The translations under genes and the position numbers were made by a program. A model generated the notes under the pieces. It was not told the DNA's origin and did not search any database. It saw only the letters and a list, made by a program, of their open reading frames with translations. From Bubalus kerabau (Eukaryota; Chordata; Mammalia; Artiodactyla; Bovidae): DNA of 64,000 bases. Location of the stretch: contig NC_073627.1 in NCBI RefSeq assembly GCF_029407905.1, positions 153,827,697-153,891,696 of the forward strand, given 5' to 3'. Shown piece after piece: positions 34,986 to 46,219 of this stretch. Position 1 is the stretch's first letter; every line of letters begins with the position of its first letter.

Positions 34986-35555
34986 CATTCATGGCAAACA
35001 GATGGGGAGAAAGTGGAAATGGTGACAGGTTTTATTTTCTTGGGTTCCAAAATTACTGTGGATGGTGACTGCAGGCATGAAATTAAAAAACACTTGCTTC
35101 TTTGAAGAAAATCTGACAATCCTAGACTGAATATTAAAAAGCAAAGAATCACTTTGTTAACAAAAGTCCATACAGTCAAAGCTATGTTTTTTCCGGGAGT
35201 CATGTATGGATGTGAGAGGTGGACCATAAAGAAGGCTGAGTGCTGAAAAACTGATGCTTAGACCTTGATTCTGGGAAAGGTTGAGGGCAGGAGGAGAAAG
35301 GGGTGACAGAGTTTGAGATATTTGGATGGCATCACCGACTCAGCGGACATGAGTTTGAGCAAACTCCAGGAAATACCGAATGACAGAGAAGCCTGGTGTG
35401 CTGCAGTCCATAAGGTTGCAAGGCGTTGGACAGGACTTAGCAACTGAACTAAGAAGTAAGCATTAGAAAAGTGTCAGGATGTGGAGGAATAAAAGACTGT
35501 TAGATGAGAGCTACCTAGTGGCAAGTTCACAAATGCTGTAAACCAATGATAGTAA

Positions 35556-35672
35556 TTCCTGGAGGAGGAAATGGCAACCCATTCCAGTATTCTTGCCTGG
35601 AAAATACCTTGTCCAGAGGAACCTGGAATCCATAGGGTCACAGTCAGACATAACTAGGTGACTAAGCACACA
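35556..35672 (+). mobile_element. BovA-body SINE fragment
   Basis: Diverged copy from 'ggaggaggaaatggcaaccc' to 'gtgactaagcacac'. Confidence 0.85.
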
Positions 35673-35861
35673 ATGACAGTAGTTGTAGTATTAACAGAAT
35701 ATAGCAACACTAGCCTTACCTTTCTCTTCCAACTGATATTCATCGTTCCCAGAGCACATCTTCTTCTGAAACGTAGAAGGAACCAAAAGAAATTAAATTT
35801 TACTGGACACCTTAACATTATTAAGAGGCTGTACAAAATAGTGATTAAAGAACATGGGGAC

Positions 35862-36045
35862 TGAGGTTATATATATCATGGTTCCAATTCCAGCTTCATG
35901 ACTCATTAGCCATAAAGTTTGGTGAGTAACTTAATCTCAGTGTCCTCATCTGCAAAATGGAATAATAATACCAACTTGGAAGTTTTCTGGCCATTAAATA
36001 ACATATCTAAAATCTGGAATGGACTTAAAAAAAGAGGCTGATATA
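35862..36045 (+). repeat. MIR SINE
   Basis: 'ttccaattccagcttcatgac', 'taatctcagtgtcctcatctgcaaaatgg' is MIR core. Confidence 0.75.
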
Positions 36046-36864
36046 TGGTGGTTAACTTTATCTATTATGATTTCATTTCCCTGTCAAGAGCTTTACATAC
36101 TTATCCCATCAATCCTATTAAATGGACATGATCTATTAAAAAAAAAAAATTTAACTGAGTAAATTTGAAGATCTAATTGGTTTATAAAATGATTCATGAA
36201 TTGGACAGCATCTCATCTGGCAAACAAAGAACTACTCGGAGAGGTTACACAGCAAAGAAGGTTTTTATCATTAAGACGGCAGGACAAGGAAAAGACATTA
36301 TCAGCAAAGAAAAAAATAAAATTTTATTGCAAGACAGTAAAAGTTGAGGTGATGCTGGCTCCTCACTGGCTGAGCTGTGGTGTTTTCCATTGGCTTGATT
36401 TGTTGGGCAAGAAGGAATTTATTCTTCCTCCCCTGGAGCAGTAAAGTAGTTGTACTTCCTGTTTGTGAGTGTAAATTACTTCCTGGGGTAAGTAATTGAT
36501 TAGCTTCCTATTGGGGTAATTGTCCTCTTCCTTTTTGGGGTAATTGACAATGAATGGTAGGGTGTGAGAGCTCCCTTCATAGGCCTTTCAGACTGATTTT
36601 AGTTGAGATTTCCTTTTATTAACTTCTACACATACTTATGTTATTAATCCTATAAAATGGGCATAATCCTTCCCATTCTATAGATGGAGAAATTGAAGTA
36701 AAAGAATTTGTGAGGTGAAATAGGTATCATGCTAGCTATATTGCAAACACAGAAGCATGGATTATTTAAATAATGCCTGAGTGTCTCAAAGCAAAGCAAT
36801 ATGGAGATAGGATCCAAAGTCATGTCTGTCTGATCTGATATTTGGCAATACTATATTAATTGTC
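36046..36864. other. Intergenic; possible MIR at 36640-36780 (minus)
   Basis: 36640-36780 contains 'cccattctatagatggagaaattgaag', like a reversed MIR core. The rest, including an 82-codon open frame at 36196, shows nothing I recognise. Confidence 0.45.
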
Positions 36865-37083
36865 TGGGGATTCCCTGGTGGTTCAGTGGTAAAGAACTTG
36901 CCTGCTGATGTGGGAGACACAGATTTGATCCCTGGGTCAGGAAGATCTCCTGGGAAAGAAACGTCAACCCACTCCAGTATTCTTGCCTGGGAAATCCTCT
37001 GGACAGAGGAGCCTGGAGGGCTACAGTCCATGGGGTCACAAAAGAGTGGTACACAACTTAGTGACTAAATAGCAACAACAATG
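36865..37083 (+). mobile_element. Bov-tA SINE
   Basis: Full-length copy. TATTAATTGTC (36854-36864) and TATTAGCTGTC (37084-37094) are a probable target duplication with two changes. Confidence 0.92.
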
Positions 37084-37309
37084 TATTAGCTGTCACCCCT
37101 GACAGGTTGTTATGGTCATGGTGATATTTGTTATTTGCATTAATTTTTAAGAATCAATTTTCTTTACAAATGGGGATATCCCCATGACTCCTTTCAATAA
37201 GGACCAGAGTCACAACATTTAGGGAAGAAGCAAGTGTTCCCAAATGGTATTTTCTCAACTGGTTCTGTGCTCATCAAAGCCATCGGCCATCCATTTTACT
37301 CGGATTTCT

Positions 37310-37891
37310 TTTTAAATTTTATTTATTTAGGTTGTGCTGGGTCTTCATTACTTTGCATGGGTTTTTGCTAGTTGCAGCGAGTGGAGGCTATTCCTCATTG
37401 ATGTGCTTGGGCTTCTTATTGCAGTGGCTTCTCTTTTTGTGGAGCACTGTCTCTAGGTGCATGGGCTTCAGTAGTTGCAGCATGCAAGCTCAGTAGTTGT
37501 GGCTCATGGGCTCAGTAGTTGAGGCGGATGTGCTCTAGGGTGGGCAAGCTCAGTAGTTGTGGCTCGTGGGCTCAGTAGTTGAGGCGGATGTGCTCTAGGG
37601 TGGGCAAGCTCAGTAGTTGTGGCTCGTGGGCTCAGTAGTTGAGGCGGATGTGCTAGGGTGGGCAGGCTTCAGTAGTTGTGGCTCGTGGGCTCAGTAGTTG
37701 AGGCGGATGTGCTCTAGGGTGGGCAGGCTTCAGTAGTTGTGGCTCATGGGCCCTAAAGCACAGGCTCAGTGGTTGTGGCACCCAGGTTTAGTTGCTCCAG
37801 TGCATATGGATTCTTCCCAGACCAGGGATTGAACCTGTGTCCCCTGCATTAGCAGGCGGATTCTTATCCACTGTGCGACCAGGGAGGTCCC
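37310..37891 (-). mobile_element. CHR-type tRNA SINE enlarged by a minisatellite
   Basis: The head is the complement of 'gacctccctggtcgcacag'; the tail lies at 'tttatttatttagg'. TACTCGGATTTCT (37297-37309) and TACTCCGATTTCT (37892-37904) are a 13-bp target duplication. At about 580 bp it is twice the size of the other CHR copies here, because of the tandem array inside. Confidence 0.92.
37491..37752 (+). repeat. 60-bp minisatellite, four copies plus a partial
   Basis: Copies at 37491-37550, 37551-37610, 37611-37669 (59 bp), 37670-37730 (61 bp), then about 22 bp of a fifth. Each unit starts 'cagtagttgtggctcgtggg' and contains 'gaggcggatgtgctctaggg'. Copies differ by only a few bases. Confidence 0.97.
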
Positions 37892-38099
37892 TACTCCGAT
37901 TTCTAATGTAACACAAACAATCTATGACTAGCCTTCTGCAGTTGTCCTAATCAATCACAAGTATTTTCTGAAATTGTATTATTTCAAATAGTACTGTGTC
38001 AGGTGTTCTGTAAACTCCTTTACTTGAGTTTACAATCTATTGATGAACCAACATAAAGATATCAAAACAATTAGCAATTAATGTAAAAGAATAGTAAAG

Positions 38100-38250
38100 A
38101 GATTTAATTACCTATTGATTAAATAATATTAAAATTAATATTAAATATCAAAAATTTTAAATTATTTTATAAATATATAATTTTATAAATATTGAAATTA
38201 ATATTTAATAAATATTATACAGTAAATAACTTAAACAGTGAATAATTAAA
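38100..38250. repeat. AT-rich low-complexity stretch
   Basis: Almost only A and T with repeated 'aatatt/ttaaat' words. Confidence 0.9.
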
Positions 38251-38511
38251 AGTATTGTGGTAGTTGAGCTGTAAATTAAACTGAGTTTCTCAGCAGAAGT
38301 GAACATGATTATAAGAAAAGGGAAAAGATACCAGAGGAAGCAGTTTTTCCTTGGAAGTTCCTTCCTTCAACTTCATGAGATTGCAAAAGTGTTACTTTAC
38401 AGAACATAGAATAAAAGATGCCCTCAGTGACATTCTCACAGCAGACACAAAAATGGAACCCAGTTGGCTTTATCTTTTTACTTTGTATAAAGCTGAAGGT
38501 CTAACACTGGA

Positions 38512-38735
38512 GGCGTGTGTGCTAAGTCACTTCAGTCATGTCTGACTTTGCCACCCCATGTACTGTATCTCGCCAGGCTCCTCTGTCCATGGAATTTTTC
38601 AGACAAGAATACTGGAGAGGGTTGCCATTTTCTGCTCCAGGATATCTTCCTGACCCAGGAATCGAACTCAAGTCTCTTGTGTCTTTTGCATTGGCAGGTG
38701 GATTCTTTACCACTGTGCCACTTGGCAAGACCACT
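38512..38735 (-). mobile_element. Bov-tA SINE
   Basis: Minus-strand copy, complete from tail complement to head complement. Confidence 0.92.
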
Positions 38736-38933
38736 TTGATGGGCACCTACATTTTAAGTTGATATTCTGTCTGTCTGGTTGAGGAAAATGCCTCTGTGCT
38801 CTAAATCCCACCTCTGCACAAGGTTGGGTTGAGCCTCTTCGTTAAAATGGTGGCACCAGATTACTGGACTCTGGGAAGGGTCATGCCACCTGCCTGAGTT
38901 AGTGGGCTGAGAACCCTTGTTTTCATTGGCTGT

Positions 38934-39678
38934 TGAACTAAAGAGCCTCTTGATGAAAGTAAAAGAAGAGAGTGAAAAAGTTGGCTTAAAGCTCAACATT
39001 CAGAAAACTAAGATCATGGCATCCATCCCATCACTTCATGGCAAATAGATGGGGAAACAGTGGAAACAGTGTCAGACTTTATTTTTCTGGGCTCCAAAAT
39101 CACCGCGGATGGTGACAGCAGCCATGAAATTAAAAGACGCTTACTCCTTGGAAGGAAAGTTATCACCAACCTAGACAGCATATTAAAAAGCAGAGACATT
39201 ACTTTGCCGACAAAGGTCCATCTATTCAAGGCTATGGTTTGTCCAGTAGTCATGTATGGATGTGAGAGTTGGACTATAAAGAAAGCTGAGCACAGAAGAA
39301 TTGATGCTTTTGAACTGTGATGTTGGAGAAGACTCTTGAGAGTCCCTTGGACTGTAAGGAGATCCAACCAGTCCATCCTAAAGGAGATCAGATCTGAGTG
39401 TTCATTGGAAGGACTGATGTTGAAGCTGAAACTCCAATACTTTGGCCACCTGATGTGAAGAGCTGACTCATTTGAAAAGACCCTTATGCTGGGAAAGATT
39501 GAGGGCAGGAGGAAAAGGGGACGATGGAGGATGAGATGGCTGGATGGCATCACTGACTCGATGGACGTGAGTCTGAGTGAACTCCAGGAGTTGGTGATGG
39601 ACAGGGAGGCCTGGTGCTGCGATTCATGGGGTCGCAAAGAGTCGGACACGACTGAGCGACTGAACTGAACTGAACTGA
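38934..39678 (+). mobile_element. BovB LINE, 3' part
   Basis: Begins just after the YADD region (ELKSLLMKVKEES), continues through FLGSKITADGD and VMYGCESWTI, and ends ACTGAACTGAACTGA. Stop at 39318 and frameshift after. Confidence 0.95.
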
Positions 39679-39759
39679 GCTTCATGCCCTTCCTGAACTC
39701 CCTATGGTACAAATCACCTATGTTTACAGGCACGTTTAACTGATAACCCACGACTCTTA

Positions 39760-39972
39760 CGGGGCTTTCCTGGAGGCTCAGTGGTAAAGAACTTGCCTAC
39801 AAATGCAGGGGACGCAGGTTTGACCCTTGGATGGGGAAGATTTCCTGGAGAAGAGAATGGCAACCCACTCCAGTACTCTTGCCTGGGAAATCCCATAGAC
39901 AGAGGATCCTGTGGGCTACAGTCCATGGGGTCGCAAAGAGTCGGACATGACTTAGCGATTAAACAATGACAA
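39760..39972 (+). mobile_element. Bov-tA SINE, 8-bp target duplication
   Basis: GACTCTTA at 39752-39759 and 39973-39980. It is the last repeat before the AUH promoter. Confidence 0.92.
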
Positions 39973-40412
39973 GACTCTTAACACATGAGAAAACTGGGGT
40001 CTCAGGCAGTGCCGCTACCTTGTCAGGCCAAACCTGAGACCAAACGTTTCGGTTTACCTTTGCAGCTAACTCAGGACCCCAGAGAGTGCAGGGAGGGGGC
40101 TCTCTCCCAGGATTCTTGTTTCCCTAAAAATATTCCACAGCCTTGGAGAATTACTTTCCTGCTGCCTTGAGTGCACAAGCTAGGAAACCTCGTGTCAGAC
40201 AAGGGAGGCCTGAGAGTGATGAAAGTTCCGTCATCGGTGCTGGGCGGGGCGAGGATTCCCGGTCTGAGCCTGTCAGGAGGAGACCCCGGAGGCGTGGCTG
40301 GGCGGGGAGAGCCGGGGGCGGGGCCTGGGCGTGCCCTGCGGCGTGCGCGGGGCTGGCTAGCGCGCGACGTGGGCGGGGCAGCAGCTGCGGGCCCACGCCG
40401 TAAACAGATAAC

Positions 40413-40674
40413 ATGGCGGTGGCGGCTTCCGCGGCACCTGGGGCCTTGGGCACTTTGCAGGCCAGCCGTGCCCGCTTGGTGGCCGCTTGCTGTGCGCGGC
40501 TAGGCCCCAGGTGGAGGCTGCCCGGCTCCTGGACGTGCCCTCGGGTCGACTCGACGATATGGGCCCGGGGCTGGACGCCCGCGGCTGGGGGAGCGGCCTG
40601 GCAGAGGGGCTACAGCGCAGAGGTGAAGCCTGAGGACGAGCTGCGGGTGCGGTACCTGGAGGAGGAGAACCGAG
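40413..40674 (+). CDS. AUH: AUH exon 1: methylglutaconyl-CoA hydratase, mitochondrial targeting region
   Basis: AUH hydrates 3-methylglutaconyl-CoA to 3-hydroxy-3-methylglutaryl-CoA in leucine breakdown in mitochondria, and also binds AU-rich RNA. This exon encodes residues 1-87 plus one base of codon 88. The N-terminus is Ala/Arg-rich with almost no acidic residues, as expected for a transit peptide. An RGY|SAE sequence at residues 65-70 fits processing after Tyr67. The acidic segment KPEDELRVR and LEEENR follow and match human AUH closely. The donor is GAG|gtgagg at 40675. The ATG at 40413 is in strong context and gives the family's usual N-terminal length. The open frame past 40674 is intron. 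Confidence 0.95.
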
Positions 40675-40738
40675 GTGAGGGGTGTGACCCGGGTGACCGT
40701 GGGTCCTAGGGAAGGGTCTCAAGGTCGCGTGTTTGGGC

Positions 40739-40746
40739 TGACGTCA
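40739..40746. promoter_or_regulatory. Palindromic CRE-type site
   Basis: TGACGTCA, the perfect CREB/ATF site, at the downstream edge of the CpG island in intron 1. Function inferred from the motif only. Confidence 0.55.
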
Positions 40747-40831
40747 GTGTCTACGGAGAGGCTCGAGGAGGGGTGTCCTCCCTTCCCCCACTCATGCTTT
40801 GCAGCTATTTAGTGCTTTCCATGCCTAAAGA

Positions 40832-41035
40832 GGGCTTCCCTGGTGGCTCAGACGGTAAAGAATCTGCCTGCAATGCGGGAGACCTGGTTCTATCTCTGGG
40901 TTCGATCCCTGCCTTGGAGGAAGGCATGGCAACCCACTCCAGTATTCTTGCCTGGGGAATTCCATGGACAGAGGAGCCTGGCGGGCTACGGTCCCTGGGG
41001 TGGAAAAGAATCGGACACGACTGAGCAACTAAGCA
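40832..41035 (+). mobile_element. Bov-tA SINE, 12-bp target duplication
   Basis: CATGCCTAAAGA at 40820-40831 and 41036-41047, perfect. Inserted about 160 bp after AUH exon 1. Confidence 0.96.
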
Positions 41036-41047
41036 CATGCCTAAAGA

Positions 41048-42413
41048 TGTACTAAGGAGTAGCTTACCTGCAAAAGTAGCCCTTGGCGCCAAAGACAGAA
41101 ATGCAGCTTACGCTTTCATCTCTCGGTGAGCCAGGATTAATAAATCGGGTGAATGATATTTGCTTCCAGATTTCGTTATTACTCTGTAATTGCTTTCGGT
41201 TAACTCAGCTGTGAAGGGGAGAGTTTTAGAAGCTGCAGTGAAAGTGCACTTTATTATTCTGAGTATTCGTCAATTTAAAGCTGTTCATCTGAAAAAAAAT
41301 TTTCCTTTTCATTTTATCTTAGAAAGATAGTTTTGTGGACTATTTTCACTTCAATTAGACAATTTTGAGTATTTTCTTGGTTTTCCAGTTCCTTTGCTAA
41401 GCCTGGGGAGAGACACAATTGGGGATGATATTGATGTTGCCCTTGAGCTCCTTTAGTGGGAGGAGACAGATGCTTTAGCAAAATAATACAGTGGGAGGAA
41501 GGGTTATGATCCAGGGTGTGTGCCAGTCGGTAGGAATGCTGTTAAAGCCCAGCTCCTTTCACTTGCCTTGTTGGGAGAAGCTAAATGGATCATGAAAGGT
41601 GGAAACAGCAGCGTGCCAGAAGGGTAGTCTTCGAATTTTGACATGCAGTTATTGAGCACCTATAATCTGTTAAACAGAAGTGCAAAACCAGTTAAGTTAT
41701 GTTTGATATCTGTAAGTTCCTAATATATCAGGAGAGATACTGGTGATTAAAAGATTATGCTAATTTTAAAAGCTTGATGAGAGCAAAAGGTTGTAATACC
41801 CTCAAGACGCATATGATCAACTATATTCGGTGAGATTGGAAGATTCCAGAGGGGAGGTTCAGAAGGTCAAGTTAGGATTTTGCCAGATGCATATGCCGTC
41901 CAAGGCGTTCCTTGCAATGGAATTTGACATTACTGAGGCAAACTTCTCTGTGCTTCTATTTTCTTATGGGTAATATAGAAAAAGTAATACCGACTTTGTA
42001 TGGCTGCTGTGGAGACTAGATGGGAGTGTGATATTAATTGCCCACTAAGTATCAGTCTAGCTCTTAGTGGGTACTCGGAAGTATATGATGAGTTATTTAA
42101 TTTATTTATTATTCCTGACAGAAGAGCATGGTTAAAGGCACAGCATATGAACATGTATGGTGTTCTGGGGAAATGACATAGGGCAAATGTGGTTGTAGTA
42201 TGGCATGACAGGCAGAATACTGAGAAATTCAACTGGAAAGTAGATTAGCACTGGAGTGACTAGAGCCGTCCCATCTCTTGGGAGGATTTCAGTTACATTA
42301 GGTGTACCAACAGTACATTAGGTGTACCAACAGTACATTAGACACAAAAGCATTGCAGGTACAGCTAGTAATATGCACCATATTCTGTATTTTTTTTAAT
42401 CTAAATAATGCAC
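41048..42413. other. Intron 1 unique sequence with a MIR
   Basis: 41925-42120 (plus) resembles MIR ('ctattttcttatgggtaatatag'). A 20-bp unit 'acattaggtgtaccaacagt' is repeated at 42294-42333. Otherwise nothing recognised. Confidence 0.5.
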
Positions 42414-42546
42414 CGGAGAAGGCAATGGCAACCCACTCTAGTACTCTTGCCTGGAAAATCCCATGGACGGAGGAGCCTGGTAGGCTGCAGTCCATGGGGT
42501 CACTAAGAGTCGGATGCGACTGAAGCAACTTAGCAGCAGCAGCAGC
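42414..42546 (+). mobile_element. Bov-A2 SINE, monomer
   Basis: One BovA unit with an (AGC)n tail. AAATAATGCAC at 42403-42413 and 42547-42557 is a perfect target duplication. Confidence 0.95.
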
Positions 42547-42557
42547 AAATAATGCAC

Positions 42558-43289
42558 ACTGAAAATAAATTTTTATAAAATTTCTGAAAAGTCCTTCAGT
42601 TAGGTTTCAACTGGATCAAGGGAAAGAAATCAGACTATAAATTCAGAATGTTTTCAGTCACTTGAAATGTAAAAATCAGCTACTAGTAAATACAGTTTTT
42701 TAAGAAAATTGACCCGCTTCCTTTCAGGATTGGCCAGGTGACAACTTAGTTTTGTCTAACATTATATAGGCTTTGCTTTACTGTCAAACCAGCAGTAAGC
42801 AGTGCAAAGAAAAACAGCATGGCAAGGCTGATGGAAGTGAAGGCGTCTCCGTGGTGTCTTTGCTTCTCATTAGAGGTGAGTCCAAAATTCTGTCCTCTCA
42901 GGAGTCTGCAGGCAGTATGATGACTCTGCTGGGTCAGAGGAGCCCCAAACTGCTCTCTGCCCTGTAGGCCTTGTTAGGCTGCTGGAGGCAGGTAAGTGCA
43001 GAATATATCAGCTCTCATAGGTTTTTGGAGTTCCATATTTGTAATTTGTTGTGGAAGCTCAGTTAGACACCAACTTTCTTTAGTCGTTATTTCTTGCATT
43101 GTTGTCCAGCCTACTTAGTGTTTAGAGCAGTGGCACTGGTTATGGTTTACAAAGGTCTCTCCTGGTTTTCTGCAGTGGCCTCTATAGGTCTCCAGTCATT
43201 CTCCTTCCCAGTTTATTCTTTGCCTTGCTGCTGGAGTTATTTTTTCAAGGCCAAGCAAGAATTGCATCTCTGTTCAGTTAGAAACCTGT
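42558..43289. other. Intron 1, possible L2 at 43090-43860
   Basis: Parts of 43090-43860 (around the next SINE) have L2-like words such as 'gtttattctttgccttgctgc' and 'tctggaatgacctgtctcc'. Weak. Confidence 0.4.
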
Positions 43290-43300
43290 AGTGGTCTCTA

Positions 43301-43573
43301 TGGAGAAGACAATGGCACCCCACTGCGGTACTCTTGCCTGGAAAATCCCATGGACGGAGGAGCCTGGTAGGCTGCAGTCCATGGGGTCGTGAAGAGTCAG
43401 ACACGACTGAGCGACTTCACTTTCACTTTTTACTTTTACTCATTGGAGAAGGAAATGGCAACCCACTCCAGTGTTCTTGCCTGGAGAATCCCAGGGACGG
43501 CAGAGCCTGGTGGGCTGCCGTCTATGGGGTCACACAGAGTCTGACACGACTGAAGTGACTTAGCAGCAGCAGC
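43301..43573 (+). mobile_element. Bov-A2 SINE, dimer
   Basis: Two BovA units joined by 'cttcactttcac...', with an (AGC)n tail. AGTGGTCTCTA at 43290-43300 and 43574-43584 is a perfect target duplication. Confidence 0.96.
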
Positions 43574-43952
43574 AGTGGTCTCTAATGTCTGCAAGCTCTC
43601 ACAACTGCGGATATTTACAGATCATGCATCTCCTTTCTGCTGCACCTAAGCCTTACCCTTTCCTCCTCTTATGTGTCAGTGCTTCTGCACACACCTTCTG
43701 GAATGACCTGTCTCCTGTCCCTACCAACCTTCTCCAGTCCAACAGATTTCTACTTGTAATTGTGACCCATTTTAAAAATAGTTTTTCTGAACTTTGTACC
43801 AGCTTCTGGCAGAAAGAGAACAAATAAGCAAATGCATAATGCAAGTTATTCTTAATACCTGCTCCTTCTTCATGCATTCACATCTTCTGGAGTGTCTTTG
43901 TAGTCCTCCCACTTTTCTGCATGTTCTTTACCAGCACTGTTCTTGTCCAAGC

Positions 43953-44916
43953 AACAGTTAGAACTGGACATGGGACAACAGACTGGTTCCACATAGGAGA
44001 AGGAGTACATCAAGGCTGTATATTGTCACCCTGCTTATTTAACTTATATACAGAGTACATCATGAGAAATGCTGGACTGGAAGAAACACAAGCTGGAGTC
44101 AAGATTGCCGGGAGAAATATAAATAACCTCAGATATGCAGATGACACCACCCTTATGGCAGAAAGTGAAGAGGAACTCAAAAGCCTCTTGATGAAAGTGA
44201 AAGTGGAGAGTGAAAAGGTTGGCTTAAAGCTCAACATTCAGAAAACGAAGATCATGGCATCCGGTCCCATCACTTCATAGGAAATAAATGGGGAAACAGT
44301 GGAAACAGTGTCAGACTTTATTTTTCTGGGCTCCAAAATCACTGCAGATGGTGACTGCAGCCATGAAATTAAAAGACGCTTACTCCTTGGAAGGAAAGTT
44401 ATGACCAACCTAGATAGCATATTGAAAAGCAGAAACATTACTTTGCCAACGAAGGTTTGTCTAGTCAAGGCTATGGTTTTTCCTGTGGTCATGTATGGAT
44501 GTGAGCGTTGGACTGTGAAGAAGGCTGAGCACTGAAGAATTGATACTTTTGAACTGTGGTGTTGGAGAAGACTCTTGAGAGTCCCTTGGACTGCAAGGAG
44601 ATCCAACCAGTCCATTCTGAAGCAGATCAGCCCTGGGATTTTTTTGGAAGGAATGATGCTAAAGCTGAAACTCCAGTACTTTGGCCACCTCATGCGAAGA
44701 GTTGACTCATTGGAAAAGACTCTGATGCTGGGAGGGATTGGGGGCAGGAGGAGAAGGGGACGACAGAGGATGAGATGGCTGGATGGCATCACCAACTCGA
44801 TGGAGATGAGTCTGAGTGAACTCCGGGAGTTGGTGATAGACAGGGAGGCCTGGCGTGCTTCGATTCATGGGGTCGCAAAGAGTCGGACACGACTGAGCGA
44901 CTGAACTGAACTGATG
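43953..44916 (+). mobile_element. BovB LINE, 3' third
   Basis: The 119-codon frame 43921-44280 holds reverse transcriptase with RYADDTTLMAES, then a stop at 44278. Downstream frames carry FLGSKITADGDC and the C-terminal helix-rich part to the ACTGAACTGA tail. Confidence 0.95.
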
Positions 44917-45156
44917 AATATCTTTTCACGTGCTTATTGTCCATGTGTATGTCTTCTTTAGAGAAATGTCTTCTCAAATCTTTGTTAATGGGGTTGTTCT
45001 TTTGTTGTCGAATTGTAAGTGTTCTTTATATATTCTGGATACAAGTACCTATTCAGATATATAACTTGAATATATTTTCACGTGTTCTATGGGTTGTCTT
45101 TTCATCCTTGTTAATTTTGAAGAACCTAGGTTTTTAATTATGGCGTAGTACAATTT

Positions 45157-45230
45157 TCATGGACAGAGGAGTCTGGCAGGCTACAGTGCATGATCTTGCT
45201 GGACATGACTTAGCCACTAAAGCAACAACT
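45157..45230 (+). mobile_element. BovA-body SINE fragment
   Basis: 'catggacagaggagtctggcaggctacag' to 'gacttagccacta'. Confidence 0.85.
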
Positions 45231-45400
45231 GACCAACAGTTTATTTATTTACTTATTTTTGTTGTTGAATATCAAAGAATCTCTAGAGAATTCTCAGTTT
45301 TTCAAGAAAGTCAAGTCAACTGGTATTTTGATAGGCATTGCATTGAATAGGTAGATTGATTTGGGGAATATTGCATTTTTAACAGTGTTAAATTAAGCAT

Positions 45401-45669
45401 GGAGAAGGCAATGGCACCTCACTCCAGTACTCTTGCCTGGAAAATCCCATGGACGGAGGAGACTGGTAGGTTGCAGTCCTTGGGGTCGCTAAGAGTCGGA
45501 CACGACTGAGCGACTTCACTTTCTCTTTTCACTTTCATGCTTTGGAGAAGGAAATGGCAACCCACTCCAGTGTTCTTGCCTGGAGAATCCCAGGGACGGG
45601 GAAGGCTGGTGGGCTGCCGTCTTTGGGGTTGCACAGAGTCGGACACGACTGAAGTGACTTAGCATTAGC
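45401..45669 (+). mobile_element. Bov-A2 SINE, dimer
   Basis: AAATTAAGCAT at 45390-45400 and 45670-45680 is a perfect target duplication. Confidence 0.96.
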
Positions 45670-46219
45670 AAATTAAGCATTGCATGAACATGGAATATCT
45701 TTTCACTCAGCAGTGTTTTGTATTTTTTCAGTGTATAAGTCTTGCACGATTTTTGTTAAATTTATTTCTAACTATTTCATTCTTTTTGGATGCTACTGTA
45801 AATGGAATTGTTTTTCTTAGTTTTCAGTAATTACGTCCTACAGTAATACAGTTGTTTTTGTATGTTGATCTTGTATCATGCAACTCTGTTGAACCTGCTT
45901 AATTATTCTCATAATTTTTTTACTGGGTTTCTTAATATTTATCTATATACAAGATCCATGTCATCTGCACATAGAAGAAATTTTACTTATTCTTTTCCAA
46001 TCTGGATGCCTGTTACTCTTTCTCTTGTGTAATCTCCTTCCTTAAGCCTCCATTACAGTGTAAAATAAAAGAACAGACATCCAAATCTTTTTCCTGATAT
46101 GTGGTGAAAGCATTCATTCTTTCACCATTAAGTATGATATTAGCTGTGGGTTTTTGGTAGATGGCCTTTATCAGGTTGAAGGAACCTCTGTCTATTGCAA
46201 TTATGTTCATAATTTGCAA

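Larger units (their letters stand above)
29881..35446 (+). mobile_element. BovB LINE split by an endogenous retrovirus
   Basis: The left part (29881-30602) covers reverse transcriptase, with the YADD position reading YGDD, to 'gattccatccctt'. The right part (34990-35446) resumes at 'catggcaaacagatgggg' and runs to the tail. The join fits the unbroken BovB consensus. The whole interval between is the provirus at 30603-34985. It is older and more diverged than its neighbours. Confidence 0.93.
40225..40750 (+). promoter_or_regulatory. AUH: CpG island and core promoter of AUH
   Basis: GC content and CpG frequency jump sharply from about 40225 and fall after 40750. Four GC boxes (GGGCGG) lie upstream of the start codon, near 40242, 40300, 40317 and 40371. 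There is no TATA box. An AACATGGCGG word at 40410-40419 resembles a YY1 site and overlaps the start codon, which has a strong context (A at -3, G at +4). This is a typical broad housekeeping promoter; the exact start of transcription cannot be seen. Confidence 0.85.

Noticed and set aside
37491..37752. CRISPR-like regular repeats
   Set aside because: Units are directly adjacent with no spacers, and the host is a mammal.
38936..39320. Functional BovB source copy
   Set aside because: All BovB copies here are 5'-truncated and none retains the endonuclease with an open ORF2.
40151..40453. 100-codon antisense frame over the CpG island
   Set aside because: High GC removes stops by chance; the frame is Ala/Pro/Arg-rich and shadows AUH exon 1.
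40832..40900. tRNA gene in the SINE heads
   Set aside because: The heads of Bov-tA and CHR elements are degenerate tRNA relics without a clover-leaf or acceptor stem.
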